A stretch of DNA of 7,282 nt, from positions 1 through 7,282 of the forward strand of contig DAOWLV010000154.1 of assembly GCA_030643455.1 (NCBI GenBank), read 5' to 3'. Both the position numbers and the translations under genes were made by a program. Source of the DNA: Candidatus Krumholzibacteriia bacterium. Its GTDB lineage: Bacteria > Krumholzibacteriota > Krumholzibacteriia > LZORAL124-64-63. Below, in pieces: positions 5,223-7,282 of the stretch (its first letter is position 1; each line of letters starts with the position of its first letter). The notes below the pieces were generated by a model. That model was not told the DNA's origin. It worked only from the letters and a program-made list of their open reading frames with translations, and ran no database searches.

Positions 5223-7282
5223 TCACAGGAATCGAACAAGACCACCCCAGCGCTCGTCCATCCGGAAACCGTGTTTCTGATAGAAGCGGCGCAGGAAAAA
5301 GTGGGTCTTGATGGTCTTGACGCCTTCGGCCGAGAGCCGGGTGCAGAAATCCGCGAGGATGGCCCGGGCGATGCCCCGTTCGACCAAGGCCTGGTTTACC
5401 ACGATCCCGTCCAGGAACACCGCCTCGTCATCCAGTTGCCGGTACACGACGCCTCCGATGATCTGCTCCGCTTCGTCCGTGGCCACGAGATAACGGTCGG
5501 CTTCGCTGATGGTCTTGGGGAAGCCTGCCCTCAGGAACAGGCGGTAAAGCTGGCCGACTTCCGCCGGGCCGGCCGGTTCACAGATGACGTAGGAATGGCC
5601 ATGCTGGTCCTGAATGGTCGAGCGGACGAGGACCTGGCTGTGCGCTGCGTCGCCCACGGCGAGGACTTCGACACTGTCGCTGTGCATCCGGTGGGGGAAA
5701 GCCAGCCGATTGAATGCTGCCCTGTCGTCCTGGTCGGACAGCGCAGCCTGCAGGTCCGAAAGTTCCACCATCTGGGTGGCCCGGCGGTTCGGGTGGCGAA
5801 ACATGCGGACCAGCAGGCGATCAAAGATGTCCAGCAACTGCGGGTCGGCATCCTTGAAATAGGTGTTCCGGAAAAGGGTGAACCGGGCGATTTCGGGAAG
5901 TCGGTCCAAGCGGTACAGACGCGTGAGCTCCTCGAGAATCTCCAGGCGGGCCTTCAGCCGGGCCTGGAAGTTGACCGATTCCCATTCCTCGAACCGGTGG
6001 ATGGCTCCCCTCAGGCTCAATGGTGTTTGATAACTTCCCTCCAGGGACTCGATGAAACCGTCGAGTGCCTCCGTGAAACCCAGGCCCATTTCATCGGTGC
6101 CGCGGCTTCTGATCTCTTCCTTCAATTCCTTCAGGAAGGCCAGGGCTCCGCTCGGGTCCAACGCCTCGACGAAGGCCTCGAAGATCCATTCCCGTTCGAG
6201 GTATTCCCGACTCCAGGGGTAGTGGCTGATGGTGTGCTGGTACATGTTCCGCCAGAGGGGCCGGACCAGGGACAAGGGACCAGTGTAAGCCTTCCAGCCC
6301 GAGAGGTTGTTCTGCACCGCGCCCCTCCGGAATTCCGGTTCCGGCACCACGATGTTGTTGGGGGTGATCAGGCCGGGAATGATTCGCCGGCCGCTGTTAC
6401 GCCAGCCGCGCACGACCACGCCCATGGCCCTGACCATCAGCTGGTGCCAACGCATCCGCGTCGGCGGTGCGGTTCCAGGGCCGCGGATGCCGCTGAACTC
6501 GCGGATCTTTTCCCAGACCGTCAGGTCGCTCACGTAGGCCATGGACAAGGCGCCCAGTTCAGGCCGGAAGCAGCCGAAGGTCGGCATGACGGAAGTGCCA
6601 AAGGGATAACCACCCAGGACGATGTACCAGTAGATGGTGCTGCGGATGTGGTTCTGGTCGAAATCCTGGCGGATGATCACCTGCAGGTCGAAATGCTTGC
6701 CTCCGCTGGTGTTCACACTCACGCGATACCGCGAATCCTCGAACCGTGAAATGATGCGGGAGACCCAGATGCCGCCGGGTCCGATCTTGTCCAGCAACAG
6801 ATCCTCGCCCTCGAACGCCAGCATGAGGGACTGCTTCAGGAAGGTGGTCCCGACCAGGACTTCCTCCAAACGGCGGACCTCCTCGGTGCCGAGTCCTTCC
6901 TGGAAGACGATCTTGCCCGCCCAGGCATCCGCATCCAGGCCTTCGTAATCGATCTTGAGTTTGTCCTCGAACCAGGCGGCCAGTTTGTTGAATTCATGGT
7001 TGGCCCTGTTGGCCAGGGCGGGGTCCTGGTCATGTTTGGCCCAGCTGACCAGTTCCTCCCGGATGGGCCCATAGAATTCGGGATGGAAACGCCCGAAGTC
7101 GGCCAGCAGGCGGAACAAGTCCTCGAACAGTCGCCGGGTCCGCACCGGGGCCGGCCAGGACAACTGCGTGCGATAGGAATGGAGGCGTTGCCGGAACGCC
7201 TGCAGCCGACGGGGTTCGATGCGGGCCTTGCTGATGGAGGCGAAGCTCTGCTCGTCGAGGAACGGTTTGCCCGATTCGATGA
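5223..7282 (-). CDS. large protein with kinase-like core and C-terminal GNAT acetyltransferase domain, 5' end outside the window
   Basis: The minus-strand frame is open from the right edge to the TGA at 5225-5223, giving 685 visible residues; the true start lies outside. A TTG at 7163-7161 is an internal Leu, because the reading frame and amphipathic sequence continue upstream of it. Residues about 572-685 are a GNAT domain: LDGIVVNQALVERGIARAIL is motif A (acetyl-CoA binding), followed by FYQKHGFRMDERW, the usual motif B ending. GNAT enzymes move an acetyl group from acetyl-CoA to an amine; the acceptor is unknown. Residues about 165-320 look like a degenerate protein-kinase-type fold: strands around VSVNTSGGKHFDLQVII, a hinge-like AYVSDLTVWEKI (248-259), a helix, then IIPGLITPNNIVVPE (300-314) resembling the HGDxxPxN catalytic loop with its Asp replaced. 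The kinase reading is inference from pattern only. The rest is helical with no known motif. No signal peptide can be judged. Confidence 0.8.
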   Translation of the reverse strand, partial: IESGKPFLDEQSFASISKARIEPRRLQAFRQRLHSYRTQLSWPAPVRTRRLFEDLFRLLADFGRFHPEFYGPIREELVSWAKHDQDPALANRANHEFNKLAAWFEDKLKIDYEGLDADAWAGKIVFQEGLGTEEVRRLEEVLVGTTFLKQSLMLAFEGEDLLLDKIGPGGIWVSRIISRFEDSRYRVSVNTSGGKHFDLQVIIRQDFDQNHIRSTIYWYIVLGGYPFGTSVMPTFGCFRPELGALSMAYVSDLTVWEKIREFSGIRGPGTAPPTRMRWHQLMVRAMGVVVRGWRNSGRRIIPGLITPNNIVVPEPEFRRGAVQNNLSGWKAYTGPLSLVRPLWRNMYQHTISHYPWSREYLEREWIFEAFVEALDPSGALAFLKELKEEIRSRGTDEMGLGFTEALDGFIESLEGSYQTPLSLRGAIHRFEEWESVNFQARLKARLEILEELTRLYRLDRLPEIARFTLFRNTYFKDADPQLLDIFDRLLVRMFRHPNRRATQMVELSDLQAALSDQDDRAAFNRLAFPHRMHSDSVEVLAVGDAAHSQVLVRSTIQDQHGHSYVICEPAGPAEVGQLYRLFLRAGFPKTISEADRYLVATDEAEQIIGGVVYRQLDDEAVFLDGIVVNQALVERGIARAILADFCTRLSAEGVKTIKTHFFLRRFYQKHGFRMDERWGGLVRFL

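Noticed and set aside
5271..6749. 492-codon open frame on the plus strand, antisense to the GNAT-containing gene
   Set aside because: It lies wholly inside a convincing minus-strand gene with recognisable domains, its translation shows no known motif, and long antisense frames are expected in GC-rich DNA.
7161..7163. TTG as the start of the GNAT-containing gene
   Set aside because: The same frame stays open for 39 more codons to the window edge with coding-like sequence and no ribosome site near the TTG, so it is an internal Leu.

Overview
The window is a GC-rich piece of a bacterial chromosome. It is gene-dense, with ordinary coding bias and no sign of phage, insertion sequence, CRISPR array, tRNA or rRNA. 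A FadL-type outer-membrane channel with a signal peptide indicates a diderm (Gram-negative) organism. The mix of a large hybrid histidine kinase, an Rrf2 regulator and lineage-specific proteins would suit a deltaproteobacterium-like or FCB-group-like environmental bacterium. That placement is inference from gene content, not a phylogenetic result.

Layout, left to right: (1) bases 1-893, minus strand: the N-terminal two thirds of a FadL/OMPP1/TodX-family outer-membrane protein, cut by the left edge. Its leader and promoter region (894-1019) holds three evenly spaced inverted repeats, one lying over the candidate -10 box. (2) From about 1084, divergently on the plus strand: a biotin-protein-ligase-like protein that keeps the KWxND lysine motif but has lost the usual biotin/AMP loop and has no DNA-binding domain. 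(3) 2194-3987, plus: a six-helix membrane hybrid histidine kinase (HisKA, HATPase, receiver). It is followed 14 bases later by (4) 4002-4604, a single-pass membrane protein with a TonB-like proline-rich stretch but no TonB domain; these two look like an operon. (5) 4731-5189, plus: an Rrf2-family regulator with three cysteines at an unusual spacing, preceded by an AT-rich region carrying a half-site that resembles IscR type 1 operators. (6) 5223-7282, minus, convergent with the regulator and cut by the right edge: a large protein with what looks like a degenerate kinase-like core and a C-terminal GNAT acetyltransferase domain.

Functional links are modest. The kinase and the downstream membrane protein are probably co-transcribed and may form one signalling unit. 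The Rrf2 protein probably regulates itself. The fadL-like and ligase-like genes share one divergent control region. I see no intrinsic terminator of the classic stem-plus-T-run kind anywhere in the window. The items most worth following are the degenerate ligase, the kinase-like/GNAT fusion, and the Rrf2 protein with its upstream site.
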